64,000 nt of DNA, from the NCBI RefSeq assembly GCF_039521845.1, contig NZ_BAAACW010000094.1, positions 1-64,000 on the forward strand, given 5' to 3'. A program made the translations under genes and the position numbers. A model generated the notes under the pieces. The model saw only the letters and a list, made by a program, of their open reading frames with translations, ran no database searches and was not told the DNA's origin. Positions 1 through 8,457 of this stretch are shown in pieces (the first letter of the stretch is position 1; each line of letters begins with the position of its first letter). Origin of the DNA: Alkalibacterium iburiense. GTDB lineage: Bacteria; Bacillota; Bacilli; Lactobacillales; Carnobacteriaceae_A.

Positions 1-68
1 CGTTCGACTTGCATGTATTAGGCATGCCGCCAGCGTTCGTCCTGAGCCAGGATCAAACTCTCAATTTA
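1..68 (-). rRNA. 16S ribosomal RNA, 5' end (partial)
   Basis: Read on the minus strand, the edge of the window begins with the universal 16S 5' segment: AGAGTTTGATCCTGGCTCAG, then the conserved stretch ending in the TGCAAGTCG motif that precedes variable region V1. Only about the first 68 nt are inside the window; the rest lies off the left edge. The exact mature 5' end is an estimate. Confidence 0.97.
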
Positions 69-255
69 ATGTTTAAGTTTGAATAGCTCATTTAAAAATT
101 GCGAGTTAACCTTGTTAACTCTATAGTTGTCTCGATCCAATAATTGAACCGAAGACCCCTGCACATTTGGTTGTTTTACTTTGTTCAGTTTTCAAAGATC
201 TATCTCTTAAATCAACTCAACTCTTCTTGAAGAAGAAATGTTGCTGACTTATAAT
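69..255 (-). promoter_or_regulatory. rrn leader with boxA-like antitermination signal
   Basis: This is the transcribed leader between the rRNA promoter and 16S. It contains TCTTTGAAAACTGAACAAAG (about 179-198), which resembles the boxA-type leader element found upstream of rRNA in Bacilli and used for Nus-factor antitermination. The rest is AT-rich with short inverted repeats such as GAGTTAAC/GTTAACTC, likely part of 16S processing stems. Confidence 0.65.
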
Positions 256-284
256 ATATTACATTGTTTTCAATTCTGTGTCAA
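256..284 (-). promoter_or_regulatory. rRNA operon promoter
   Basis: Minus-strand TTGACA (284-279), a 17-nt spacer and TAATAT (261-256) make a near-consensus sigma-A promoter placed to transcribe the rRNA leader. Other rrn promoters may lie further upstream, but nothing comparable is visible before the O-methyltransferase gene. Confidence 0.8.
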
Positions 285-326
285 CACTTTTTCAAAAAAA
301 GTTTTGAAAACATTTTTGACTCGAAA

Positions 327-386
327 GAAAAGCTTTGGTTGCTGTTAATCAACAACGAGTATTACTTTACCAAGCTTTTCTATTTT
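327..386 (-). terminator. Probable terminator of the O-methyltransferase gene
   Basis: Arms GAAAAGCTTGG and CCAAAGCTTTTC pair across a loop that itself contains a small hairpin (GTTGTTGATTAACAGCAAC). The minus-strand 3' side runs into TTTCTTTCGA, a modest U-rich tract. It separates the methyltransferase gene from the rRNA promoter. Confidence 0.5.
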
Positions 387-459
387 CGTCAACAGTTATT
401 TTACATTTTTAAAAAAGAATTTTACAAAAGCTATAACATCAATGTTTTTGCATCGCTTT

Positions 460-1176
460 TTATTCTGATTTTTCCGGTCTCATAAAATCAAAGTCCGCTT
501 CTTCTTTTTTAGTGATCATCAACAGACCATCTCCCAGAGGTAATATTGTAGAATCCAAAGCAGGATGATCTAATACAACTTCTAAAAAATCATTCAATTT
601 GCGATGTATTTTTCTGCGTCTTCTTGGAATATCTTTGTCATCCTCTAAAATTGTGCCACCCTGTAAAACATCATCAACTGCTAACACACCACCCTTTTTC
701 AAAATTCGAATGCAGTCTGGAAAAAAGTCATAATATTTCGCTTTAGCACTATCCATAAAAATAAAATCAATGGACTCATCATCAAAAGTTTTTAACTTAT
801 CCTCTGCTTGACCTTCAAGTAAAGTGATTTTATCTTCTAATCCTAAGTCTTTGAAGTTCTTTTTAGCTTTCTCAATCATATCTGGATTTCTCTCTATAGT
901 AGATACATGACCCTCTGGATGTATTTTTTCTGATAATAATGCTGCTGAAAACCCAATAGCAGTTCCTACCTCAACGACGTTTTTAGGTTGAAGCAATGGC
1001 AGTAGCCAATTAAAAAACGCAACGGTTTCGTGAGGGATAACAGGGACCCTCTTTTCATTTGCTTCTTTTTGAATGGTACCTAAGCGTCCACTTAGTTGTT
1101 TTTGTTCTGTTCTTAAATAATCTCTTACATCTGAGTTTATAACGGGTCTATCCATCATTTCGTTTAACTTCCTCAT
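460..1176 (-). CDS. SAM-dependent O-methyltransferase (YrrM-like)
   Basis: Class I SAM-dependent methyltransferase of the O-methyltransferase family 3 type, cytosolic, 238 residues, a normal length for this family. The SAM-binding motif I is VVEVGTAIGFSA (residues 67-78), with an acidic end of beta-2 at TIER and the metal/SAM-associated FMDSAKAKYYD around residue 140, followed by AVDDVL. These are the hallmarks of the catechol/caffeoyl-CoA OMT-like group. The substrate cannot be read from sequence; B. subtilis YrrM-type enzymes act on tRNA 5-hydroxyuridine (TrmR), so that role is possible here. The start ATG follows AAAGGAT. It is monocistronic, between the divergent cbpA gene and the rRNA operon. 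Confidence 0.85.
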   Translation of the reverse strand: MRKLNEMMDRPVINSDVRDYLRTEQKQLSGRLGTIQKEANEKRVPVIPHETVAFFNWLLPLLQPKNVVEVGTAIGFSAALLSEKIHPEGHVSTIERNPDMIEKAKKNFKDLGLEDKITLLEGQAEDKLKTFDDESIDFIFMDSAKAKYYDFFPDCIRILKKGGVLAVDDVLQGGTILEDDKDIPRRRRKIHRKLNDFLEVVLDHPALDSTILPLGDGLLMITKKEEADFDFMRPEKSE

Positions 1177-1297
1177 TTTTATATCCTTTCTTAGTTAATT
1201 TTTCTTTATTTTACTTGGAATACTCTACTTTACCAAGTGTAAATCTGGTATAATAAATTATGATATAATGAAATTTTGATGAGAAGGAGTATCAATT

Positions 1298-1936
1298 ATG
1301 TTAATAAAACAACTATCTTTGCCTAAAAGCACCGTAACAACTATTTCAGAAGTAGCTACTTTACAAGAAGCCATTACTTTATTAGAAGAAACAGGGTACC
1401 GTTGTGTGCCAGTTCTGGACAAAAGCGGGAAAATTTTCCGTGGTAACATTTACAAAATGCACATCTATCGCCATAAAGCCGGTGGTGGTGACATGGATCT
1501 TCCTGTTACTCACCTATTAAAGAATGCCACTAAGTATGTGCACATTACCTCTTCATTCTTTAAAATCTTTTTCATGATTAAAGACTTACCTTACATTACA
1601 GTCCTTGATGAGAACAATAATTTCTATGGTATTTTAACACATAGTTCTTTAATTGATCTATTGCAACAATCTTGGAGTATTGATCAAGGGAGTTACGTGT
1701 TGACTATTGCATCGCCTGGACAAAAAGGAGATTTAGCAAATATCTCTCGAGGAATCAACCGTTATTGTTCTATAATGAGTTGTATTACATTAGATATTCA
1801 ACGTGAAAATAATGTTCGACGAACAATCATGACTTTAGAACCTGGTGTTTCTGCCAAAACTGTAGATGAAATATCCAAATACTTAGATCGTAGAGGATTT
1901 AAAGTTGTCCAAGTCGAAGACTTACAAAACGGATAA
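1298..1936 (+). CDS. cbpA: Cyclic-di-AMP-binding CBS/ACT-domain protein (CbpA-like)
   Basis: A 212-residue cytosolic sensor protein. A CBS pair occupies about residues 8-135, with the second CBS at ITVLDENNNFYGILTHSSLIDLL. A C-terminal ACT-like fold follows from about residue 140, with predicted beta strands around YVLTIAS and CITLDIQ. This CBS plus ACT order matches Listeria and lactobacillal CbpA, which bind c-di-AMP. The assignment is by architecture, not by a demonstrated ligand. A good RBS (AGAAGGAG) precedes the ATG. The gene is alone, divergent from the methyltransferase, and ends in a bidirectional terminator shared with queT. Confidence 0.75.
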   Translation: MLIKQLSLPKSTVTTISEVATLQEAITLLEETGYRCVPVLDKSGKIFRGNIYKMHIYRHKAGGGDMDLPVTHLLKNATKYVHITSSFFKIFFMIKDLPYITVLDENNNFYGILTHSSLIDLLQQSWSIDQGSYVLTIASPGQKGDLANISRGINRYCSIMSCITLDIQRENNVRRTIMTLEPGVSAKTVDEISKYLDRRGFKVVQVEDLQNG

Positions 1937-1944
1937 AATCTAAG

Positions 1945-1982
1945 AAAAGCACTGCTCCAGTAAAAATGAGCAGTGCTTTTTT
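1945..1982. terminator. Bidirectional terminator between cbpA and queT
   Basis: Perfect inverted repeat AAAAGCACTGCTC / GAGCAGTGCTTTT with U-tracts on both sides. It serves the two convergent genes. Confidence 0.9.
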
Positions 1983-1995
1983 GCGCCGTGTTTTA

Positions 1996-2490
1996 TTATT
2001 TTTCCATTTGCTTGTTGAAATTTAATTTTTTATCTAAATAAAGCATGAGGGGTATTCCCAGCCCCATTGTAATAAATTGACCTAAAAAGACGGTCAGGTA
2101 AGTAATCCAGAACACTTCTTCCGCACCGATGAGTATTAACATGATGGCTATCATGAAGCTCAGAACAGAGAAGACTATAGTATTGATAATCATTTTCTTA
2201 ACTGGCGACTTAACGTATTTAGTTAAGATGAAAAAGACAAGGAAAGACAGCAACGTGTGGCCTACTCCTAGTACCCAGTCATATATACCAAAGGGTGACA
2301 AAATCAGATTAGTCAATACAACTCCAACGCTCACACCAATAGCATATTTTTTATTAAAAACAGCCAGATGGTTTAAAACTTCTGATAAGCGAAATTGTAC
2401 AGCTCCAAATCCCATTGGAGCAATAAGTAGAGTGATCCCTGTATAAAGGGCTCCTATTATGGCATTAAGTATCCATTGTTTGGTTTTCAT
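1996..2490 (-). CDS. queT: Queuosine precursor ECF transporter S component QueT
   Basis: A 164-residue integral membrane protein with about five hydrophobic segments. The family signature is at the N-terminus: LIAPMGFGAVQFRLSEVLNH, then a loop with LSPFGIYDWVLGVGHTLLSF. QueT is the substrate-capture subunit of an energy-coupling-factor transporter for preQ1/preQ0-type queuosine precursors and uses the shared EcfAA'T module encoded elsewhere. The identification is strengthened by a preQ1-I riboswitch immediately upstream. The gene is monocistronic. Confidence 0.93.
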   Translation of the reverse strand: MKTKQWILNAIIGALYTGITLLIAPMGFGAVQFRLSEVLNHLAVFNKKYAIGVSVGVVLTNLILSPFGIYDWVLGVGHTLLSFLVFFILTKYVKSPVKKMIINTIVFSVLSFMIAIMLILIGAEEVFWITYLTVFLGQFITMGLGIPLMLYLDKKLNFNKQMEK

Positions 2491-2497
2491 TTTTTCC

Positions 2498-2537
2498 TCC
2501 TAGTTTTTATATCGTGGGTTGGCGCTTTCGAACCACG
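2498..2537 (-). ncRNA. preQ1 class I riboswitch controlling queT
   Basis: The minus-strand leader reads CGTGGTTC, then a short loop, then CAACCCACG, ATATAAAAACTAGG. This is the preQ1-I pattern: stem P1 CGTGG/CCACG, a C-rich loop, an A-rich tail and a terminal CUA that forms the pseudoknot. The 3' end of the aptamer (CTAGGAGG) runs directly into the queT Shine-Dalgarno (2496-2501). This implies translational control by hiding the SD when preQ1 is bound. Confidence 0.9.
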
Positions 2538-2558
2538 GTCATTTTCAACAACTTGTCT

Positions 2559-2587
2559 AGTTTATCATGTTTATCCTTTAACTTCAA
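2559..2587 (-). promoter_or_regulatory. Promoter of queT
   Basis: TTGAAG (2587-2582), 17-nt spacer, TAAACT (2564-2559) on the minus strand. It places the start of transcription about 15 nt before the preQ1 aptamer. Confidence 0.55.
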
Positions 2588-2592
2588 ACCAC

Positions 2593-2632
2593 AAAAAAAG
2601 AGCAGTCTTCGGCATAAGCCAAAGCTACTCTG
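2593..2632 (-). terminator. Terminator of the mazEF operon
   Basis: The minus strand reads AGAGTAGCTTTGGC, TTAT, GCCGAAGACTGCTCT, then seven T residues: an imperfect 14-15 bp hairpin plus U-tract, just after the mazF stop. Confidence 0.75.
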
Positions 2633-2645
2633 TTTATTTAAAAAA

Positions 2646-3002
2646 TTATATATGTCTATACTTACTGGACAGACCCACACTAATGGCGAGTGCTTCATCC
2701 ACTAACTCCATTGTCCCGTTGTCAAGACGTGTGACTTGATCTTTTAATCGCTGCTTATCAATAGTGCGTATTTGTTCGAGTAAAATGACAGAATTCTTTT
2801 CTAATCCTTTTTCTGAACCCACCTCAACATGCGTAGGCATTTTACCTTTTTCAATTTTAGTCGTAATAGCTGCCACAATAACGGTCGGACTGTATTTATT
2901 TCCTACATTATTCTGGATAATCAGGACCGGGCGCATCCCGCCTTGTTCTGACCCTACTACCGGTGATAAATCAGCGTAAAATATATCTCCACGTTTAACC
3001 AT
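2646..3002 (-). CDS. mazF: MazF/PemK-family mRNA interferase toxin (EndoA/NdoA type)
   Basis: A 118-residue sequence-specific endoribonuclease toxin of the MazF/NdoA family. The N-terminus VKRGDIFYADLSPVVGSEQG and the RPVLIIQNN strand carry the conserved Arg and the catalytic-loop region. The TTKIEKGKMPTHVEV segment and the C-terminal helix are as in Bacillus EndoA. It lies 78 bp after the RHH antitoxin gene and in the acpS neighbourhood, the standard chromosomal setting of this pair in Bacilli. It is likely a chromosomal stress module rather than mobile. Confidence 0.92.
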   Translation of the reverse strand: MVKRGDIFYADLSPVVGSEQGGMRPVLIIQNNVGNKYSPTVIVAAITTKIEKGKMPTHVEVGSEKGLEKNSVILLEQIRTIDKQRLKDQVTRLDNGTMELVDEALAISVGLSSKYRHI

Positions 3003-3080
3003 AGGCTTTCCTCCTCGAAGGCGCCTTTTGGATCAGTTCAGTTTGATTTGACTTATCACGTTCAAACCAAATAAACCTTT

Positions 3081-3333
3081 TTAGACATGAGAATGTACTT
3101 CACTTTCGCAGCCATCAAATTCAGAACAAATTTCCAAATTAATATGACCCATTTCTTCATATCCTTTCCTCATGGCATCCATTTTATTCATCATATCTTT
3201 CATAAAGCACTGAACAACCTCAGACATAAATTCTGACTGCTCAATATCTACATCTGTACAGTACTCTTTAAATTCTTCGTAAACTGATTGATCTAATTCA
3301 ATAATCATTTTCTTACCGTGCTGCTGTTTCATG
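3081..3333 (-). CDS. mazE: MazE/EndoAI-type ribbon-helix-helix antitoxin
   Basis: An 83-residue protein that partners MazF. The N-terminal KKMIIELDQSVYEEFKEYC segment fits an RHH (CopG-like) DNA-binding beta strand plus helix; the acidic C-terminal half is probably the toxin-wrapping part. I chose the ATG at 3333 because GGAGGG lies 7 nt upstream. An upstream in-frame TTG overlaps that SD and is unlikely. The C-terminus ends CESEVHSHV with Cys/His residues of unknown meaning. It sits directly upstream of mazF. The alanine racemase gene that usually separates acpS from this pair is absent here. Confidence 0.75.
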
Positions 3334-3546
3334 ATTATGCCCTCCAAAAAATATTGCTTCTTTTAAGCTACAGGTATCATAGCTTTATTGACCAATTAAT
3401 TCAGAAGCGTTGCTAATGAATAAACTACACCATAAGAAAAGGTGTACTACCTGTCCTTATCTGTCAGTTTATCATGAAAGGCATATGTTTTAAACTCGAC
3501 TTTGTGACAAATCTTTGACTGAACAAACTTTCCGCTCTCTATTACG

Positions 3547-3900
3547 CTAGTTTCTTTCTAAAATAACCTGCGTAATCGCCAGTGAATCGGTGTGAGAAAT
3601 AGATACCCAAACGTTTCCTTCAAAAGGTGACTTCGTACAAATGGGTTTCCCCAAGTTATCAGGCAATACTTCGATATCCAAAAAGGTCACTTTCCCAATA
3701 CCCGTTCCTAGCGCTTTAGAAAAAGCTTCTTTAACCGAAAAACGTCCAGCCAGAAATTCTATTTGTCTCTTCCCTGTTAAGCTGGTAAATAGCTCTAGTT
3801 CATTTTCAGTTAAAACACGTTCAGCAAACGTATTCCGTCTTATGTACGCTTTTTCTATTCTCCCTATTTCTACAACATCTAACCCTATACCTACTATCAT
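3547..3900 (-). CDS. acpS: Holo-[acyl-carrier-protein] synthase AcpS
   Basis: A 117-residue enzyme that transfers 4'-phosphopantetheine from CoA to apo-ACP, needed for fatty acid synthesis. The N-terminal MIVGIGLDVVEIGRIE includes the Mg-binding Asp. The second signature GRFSVKEAFSKALGTGIG holds the catalytic Glu/Lys. The length is normal for bacterial AcpS (about 120). It is preceded by cshA and followed by mazEF, a conserved Firmicutes order. Confidence 0.95.
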   Translation of the reverse strand: MIVGIGLDVVEIGRIEKAYIRRNTFAERVLTENELELFTSLTGKRQIEFLAGRFSVKEAFSKALGTGIGKVTFLDIEVLPDNLGKPICTKSPFEGNVWVSISHTDSLAITQVILERN

Positions 3901-4004
3901 CGTTATTCCTCAATTCTCAACACGGAAAGTACAGATCAATAATCAGCTACTTGTTTAATATTAACAGATTCAAAAAATAATGTCATTTAATTACTATATA
4001 AAAA

Positions 4005-4066
4005 AACAAACGGTATCCAACCATCTTGTATGAAATTCTCATATAAGACAGATGAATACCGATTTT
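4005..4066 (-). terminator. Terminator of cshA
   Basis: Long inverted repeat with outer arms CGGTATTCATC / GGATACCG and inner arms TATATGA/TCATACA, followed by TTTGTTTTTTTA on the minus strand. Confidence 0.75.
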
Positions 4067-4080
4067 TGATTTAAAACGAG

Positions 4081-5553
4081 TTAGCTTTTGTTTGAACGTC
4101 GATTCGAGCGGCGTCCGCCTTTATCACCGGAACGTTTTTTTCCGCTGTAGTTTCTGTTACCACCGCGATTTGAATTTCTCTTGTTAGAGTAGTTCCCTTT
4201 TCCTTTACCTCGGCCTTTGCGTCCTCTATCTTTGTTAGGAAGTGGACGTTGCGGTGAGATTTGTACAGGTACTTCTGTCGGATCTTTTACCATGGATTTA
4301 ACCAAGGCTGCGGCTAAATCTTCAGCTGAGTAAGAGCTCAACAATTTTTCTGCTGCGTTTTGATATTTAGCCAGGCCATTTTCTTCAATGGACTTTTCAA
4401 TATCAGTCATAGCTGTTTGCAATTGACTTTCTAGAGCTTCGTCATTGGTTGGTGGACGAAGAGGAGTCATTGGTTGCTTGGTTAAGTTCTCGATGGTACG
4501 CAAATAACCCATTTCGCTTGGTGTTACAAAGGTCACGGATACTCCTTCTTCTCCAGCACGGCCCGTTCTTCCGATACGGTGAACATAGCTTTCTGGATCT
4601 TGAGGAATGTCATAGTTATACACGTGCGTTAATCCACTTACGTCTAACCCTCTGGCTGCCACGTCTGTTGCGACTAGGATATCAATCGCACCTTTTTTAA
4701 AGTCACGTAAGACACTCATTCTCTTACCTTGGGTCAAATCGCCGTGAATGCCTTCCGCAACGTATCCTCTCATCTCTAATCCTTTAGACAGTTCATCTAC
4801 ACGTTTTTTCGTACGAGCAAACATGATAGCTGAAGTAGGATTTTGAACATCAATTAAGCGCGTCATGATATCGAATTTTTCATTATCTCTGGCTTTTGTA
4901 AAGTACTGGTCAATGGTTGCAGCTGATAATGTTTTAGTTTTAATGCGAACCGTTTCTGGTTGTTTCATGAATCGTTCAGCAATGCGTTTGATTGGGTCAG
5001 GCATGGTTGCTGAGAATAGTAATGTTTGACGTTGTTCTGGCACTTCACTGATAATCGATTCAATATCTTCAATGAATCCCATGTTAAGCATTTCATCTGC
5101 TTCGTCTAATACAAGTGTTTCAACTTGGTTTAGTTTCAATGCTTTACGTCTAATTAAATCAAGCATACGTCCTGGTGTTCCAACAACAATTTGAGCACCA
5201 TTTTTAATTTGTTTAATTTGTCTGCCAATATCAGCTCCACCATATACACAGGTGACACGCGCTCTTTTTTCTCTACTTAAGCGGAATATCTCTTCTTGTG
5301 TTTGGATGGCTAACTCACGTGTAGGCGCAATAACTAACCCTTGCACGACACGGTTTGACAAGTCAATTTTTTGAAGCATAGGTAAACCGAATGCGGCTGT
5401 TTTACCTGTACCTGTCTGTGCTTGTCCGATAACGTCTTTTCCTTCTAAAGCTAACGGGATTGTCTGTGCCTGGATAGGCGTTGTTTCTTCAAACCCCATG
5501 TTCTTAACTGCTGTTAGTAATTCTGGTATTAAATCTAGTTCATTAAATTTCAA
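4081..5553 (-). CDS. cshA: DEAD-box RNA helicase CshA
   Basis: A cytosolic ATP-dependent RNA helicase involved in RNA turnover, ribosome biogenesis and cold adaptation. The motifs run in order: Q motif (FNELDL, TPIQAQTIP), Walker A AQTGTGKT, PTRELA, GTPGR, DEAD in VLDEADEML, SAT in LFSATMP, and HRIGRTGRAG. The C-terminal tail is a basic Gly/Arg/Asn-rich RNA-binding region. I place the start at the TTG at 5553: AGGAGG lies 9 nt upstream, and the following residues begin the helicase core (490 aa, normal for CshA). A reading frame extends about 55 codons further up but has no RBS. The leader is about 240 nt. Confidence 0.93.
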   Translation of the reverse strand: MKFNELDLIPELLTAVKNMGFEETTPIQAQTIPLALEGKDVIGQAQTGTGKTAAFGLPMLQKIDLSNRVVQGLVIAPTRELAIQTQEEIFRLSREKRARVTCVYGGADIGRQIKQIKNGAQIVVGTPGRMLDLIRRKALKLNQVETLVLDEADEMLNMGFIEDIESIISEVPEQRQTLLFSATMPDPIKRIAERFMKQPETVRIKTKTLSAATIDQYFTKARDNEKFDIMTRLIDVQNPTSAIMFARTKKRVDELSKGLEMRGYVAEGIHGDLTQGKRMSVLRDFKKGAIDILVATDVAARGLDVSGLTHVYNYDIPQDPESYVHRIGRTGRAGEEGVSVTFVTPSEMGYLRTIENLTKQPMTPLRPPTNDEALESQLQTAMTDIEKSIEENGLAKYQNAAEKLLSSYSAEDLAAALVKSMVKDPTEVPVQISPQRPLPNKDRGRKGRGKGKGNYSNKRNSNRGGNRNYSGKKRSGDKGGRRSNRRSNKS

Positions 5554-5861
5554 AAAATGTTTCCTCCTATTATTTTCCTTAGCTAATATTCGTTTATGAG
5601 CCAAGGGTGATTTCACTCTAATAATAGAGAGAACATTTTTCTTAACGAACAGTGCCCAACTTATCTTTAAAGAAAGACCCTCGCGTACAACGTATCTGAA
5701 GCTTTCGATGCGGTACACCAGGGTGGGACAGTTAACTTGACTCAGTATTTAATTTTAAGTTTTATCATATACAAACGAATATTTCGTATTCCAAGTGATA
5801 GCATAACACGGGCGTGTCACGTTTTCAACTTATTTTCATTACAGCGAAAAATGAATACGTT
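5554..5861 (-). promoter_or_regulatory. cshA promoter and long 5' leader
   Basis: Promoter TTGAAA (5828-5823), 17-nt spacer, TATGCT (5805-5800). The transcript would have a leader of about 240 nt before the TTG start. It contains a small hairpin (ATACGAAATATTCGTTTGTAT region) and no recognisable riboswitch. Long leaders are common on DEAD-box helicase genes and can serve autoregulation or cold control. Next to murF, an inverted repeat GCGAAAAAGAATA / TATTCATTTTTCGC (about 5842-5873) overlaps the murF stop and may act as its terminator. Confidence 0.5.
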
Positions 5862-7256
5862 TTATTCTTTTTCGCCCTGACTTAACTTCGACACAACTTC
5901 TAATAAGCCTGTACTAAAGCTGGATTTAAGCAAAACAGTATCTTTTGGCTGTAAGAAGTCTTTAAGAAAAGCAATCAATGGCTCTTTCTCACCCTTAAAA
6001 TGACGTAAGCTTTTTTCAGTCATAGCTGGTTTTAACTCATCATATAATACAGTCATTTCTTCTCCATATAACACCAGCTGATCTAGCTTTTCTGGATCGA
6101 TGGCTTCCCGAATGCTTCGATGCATGTCTTTAGATTGGTCTCCCAGTTCTAAAACATCTCCCAATACAACTACTTTACGTTTAGGGACAGTAATGTCTTG
6201 GAAATAACGCAAAACAGCTTTCATCGACGAGGGGCTGGCGTTATACGCATCGTTTAATAGAGTCGAACCATTCCAACCCGGTTTCCATTCCAATCTATTT
6301 TTAGTCAGTTCAAAATGAGAGAGTTGCTCATAAGCTTCTGGCACTTCAATGCCTAGTTCTTCACCTACTAATAAGGCAGCTAATGCATTTTGAACATTGT
6401 AAATGCCGGGAATCGGCAATATACAAGTGAGTTCTGGTGTGCGATTGGTTGTAAAATGGGTTTCTTTTAGTTTCGCTTCTACTTTAATCGGGTAAAGTTC
6501 TGATTCGGCACTTCTTCCAAAGGTTCGTTTTTTTGACAGAAAGCGGTTTGTTTCCGGCTTTTCAACTCTTTCTTTTAGTAGAGGCTCTTCGCCGGAATAG
6601 ACTAAAGTCCCTTCCTGCATGCCTTCAATGATTTCGAGTTTAGCTTCTGCAATGGCTTCTCGTGACCCTAGGAATTCTATGTGCGATTCGCCAATCATAG
6701 TAATAACGGCTATATCCGGTTGGGCGATGTGAGACAACTCTTGGATTTCTCCTTTTCCACTCATTCCCATTTCAAGGACGATGGCTTCAGTTGCTTCATC
6801 CATTTCTAAAATGGTGAGCGGCAAGCCGATTTCGTTGTTAAAGTTACCGACTGTTTTATGTGTCTTATATTTGGCGGAAACGATCGCTGCGACCATATCT
6901 TTGGTTGTCGTTTTTCCGTTACTGCCCGTTACTCCAATGACTTTCGGGTTTATTTTATTCAAATAATAGTTTGCAAAGGCTTGAAAGGCAATGAGGGTGT
7001 CTTTTACTTGTATAATTGCTATATTTTTAGGCGCCTCTTCTAACGGTTCGCTCCAGAAGGCTGCAACGGCTCCTTTTTCAATGGCCGATTGTATAAATTC
7101 ATGGCCATTTCTTTCGGCTATAAGGGGGACAAATAGATTCCCCCCTTTAATTTTTCTTGTGTCAAAAGAGACTCCGCCGACCGTTTCTTGTCCTTTAGCA
7201 TGGTGTACTGTTCCTGATGTCGCTTTAGCTATTTCTTCTACTGTCCACTTCGGCAT
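5862..7256 (-). CDS. murF: UDP-MurNAc-tripeptide--D-alanyl-D-alanine ligase MurF
   Basis: A 464-residue cytosolic ligase that adds D-Ala-D-Ala to UDP-MurNAc-tripeptide in peptidoglycan precursor synthesis. The Mur ligase ATP loop is GVTGSNGKTTTKD (residues 108-120). The central domain has MGMSGKGEI and MIGESHIEFLGS, and the C-terminal domain has LLNDAYNASPSSMKA and VVVLGDVLELGDQS. It follows ddl with essentially no gap, so the enzymes that make and attach D-Ala-D-Ala are co-transcribed. Confidence 0.96.
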   Translation of the reverse strand: MPKWTVEEIAKATSGTVHHAKGQETVGGVSFDTRKIKGGNLFVPLIAERNGHEFIQSAIEKGAVAAFWSEPLEEAPKNIAIIQVKDTLIAFQAFANYYLNKINPKVIGVTGSNGKTTTKDMVAAIVSAKYKTHKTVGNFNNEIGLPLTILEMDEATEAIVLEMGMSGKGEIQELSHIAQPDIAVITMIGESHIEFLGSREAIAEAKLEIIEGMQEGTLVYSGEEPLLKERVEKPETNRFLSKKRTFGRSAESELYPIKVEAKLKETHFTTNRTPELTCILPIPGIYNVQNALAALLVGEELGIEVPEAYEQLSHFELTKNRLEWKPGWNGSTLLNDAYNASPSSMKAVLRYFQDITVPKRKVVVLGDVLELGDQSKDMHRSIREAIDPEKLDQLVLYGEEMTVLYDELKPAMTEKSLRHFKGEKEPLIAFLKDFLQPKDTVLLKSSFSTGLLEVVSKLSQGEKE

Positions 7257-7257
7257 T

Positions 7258-8349
7258 TTATTGCTCCTTTTCTTCTTCTAAATCAATATCGTCTATATCT
7301 TTTCTTTGTGTCGTCATTTGTTTTTTATCTTTGTAGCGTCTAATCCCTAATTGTATCACTTCTTCAATCAAGTCAGCATAAGGCAGGCCCGTTTTAGCCC
7401 ATACTCTTGGGTACATACTGTTTTGAGTAAAGCCGGGGAAAGTATTGATTTCATTAATATAGACACGGTTATCTTCGGTTAAGAAAAAGTCGACGCGGGA
7501 GACGCCACTTCCATTGATTGCATGAAAGGCTTTGACGGCTAGCTGTCTGAGCTCCTTGGTTAATTCGTCAGATATATCAGCTGGCACTTGACGAATGACT
7601 TTATCGTTCAGGTATTTATCTTCGTAATCATAAAAGGATTTGTGTTTCACTAATTCTCCAGGAACAGATGTATGAATGTCTTCGTTACCTAAGAGTGCCA
7701 CTTCAATCTCTCTCACTTCTTCTCCTTTTTCTATCATGATTCGAGAATCATACTCAAATGCCAGAGTAATAGCCAATTCGAGTTCTTCTCTGTTGTCAGC
7801 TTTAGTTACTCCTACACTTGAACCCATATTAACGGGTTTCACATAGAGTGGGTAGTTCATGTCTGCCTCCACTCGAGTCATAACTTCTTGAGGATCGAGT
7901 GTCCATTCTTTTAGTCTGACTTCTTCAAACGGTAACACAGGTAAACCGGCATCTTTAAAGATTCGTTTGCTCATTATTTTATCCATCCCCACAGCGCTTG
8001 TTAGCAATTCTGCGCCTACATAAGAAATGTCCAACACTTCAAATAAGCCTTGAACCGTCCCGTCTTCACCATTTGGTCCGTGTAAGACTGGGAATGCCAC
8101 ACTTTCTTCTTCCATCATTTCATTGAAAATAAAGGTTTCTTTTTGATCTATTTGATGTAACTCTTCTTTTGTTGGAACTTGCTCTTTTGTTTCAATCGTT
8201 TTTCCTTTTAGCCACTGCCCGTCTCTGGTTATGTAAACGGGGATGACACTGTAATAATCATAATAAATAATTTGTAAAATAGAATAGGCTGATTTGAGAG
8301 AAACGTCGTGCTCAGCACTTTTCCCTCCGTATATTAAGTATAAGTTCAT
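7258..8349 (-). CDS. ddl: D-alanine--D-alanine ligase
   Basis: A 363-residue ATP-grasp ligase forming D-Ala-D-Ala. The N-terminal motif is GGKSAEHDVSLKSA. The central KPVNMGSSVGVTKA is the ATP-binding loop region, and RVDFFLTEDNRVYINEINTFPGFT is the metal-binding end. The C-terminus carries a charged tail (DDIDLEEEKEQ). The stop abuts the murF start. The first residues of the enzyme follow an AGGAGGCAG RBS. Confidence 0.96.
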   Translation of the reverse strand: MNLYLIYGGKSAEHDVSLKSAYSILQIIYYDYYSVIPVYITRDGQWLKGKTIETKEQVPTKEELHQIDQKETFIFNEMMEEESVAFPVLHGPNGEDGTVQGLFEVLDISYVGAELLTSAVGMDKIMSKRIFKDAGLPVLPFEEVRLKEWTLDPQEVMTRVEADMNYPLYVKPVNMGSSVGVTKADNREELELAITLAFEYDSRIMIEKGEEVREIEVALLGNEDIHTSVPGELVKHKSFYDYEDKYLNDKVIRQVPADISDELTKELRQLAVKAFHAINGSGVSRVDFFLTEDNRVYINEINTFPGFTQNSMYPRVWAKTGLPYADLIEEVIQLGIRRYKDKKQMTTQRKDIDDIDLEEEKEQ

Positions 8350-8457
8350 GTCTGCCTCCTACGGTTCTATAGTTTAAATGCAAAATGATAAAAAGATACT
8401 CTTATTTTAGCATACTTTCTACATCTCACAACTAAAACCATTTTAATTATAGGCAAA

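Noticed and set aside
264..485. Open frame of 73 codons before the methyltransferase
   Set aside because: No RBS, overlaps the rRNA promoter and a terminator hairpin, and is Phe/Leu-rich from AT-rich DNA. Not coding.
2507..2739. Small frames on both strands across the queT leader and mazF terminator
   Set aside because: They overlap a riboswitch, promoter and terminator, and have no RBS.
5554..5720. N-terminal extension of CshA and a T-box-like GGTGTACCGC in the leader
   Set aside because: The extension has no RBS. The motif lacks the rest of the T-box sequence, and no specifier stem or terminator follows.
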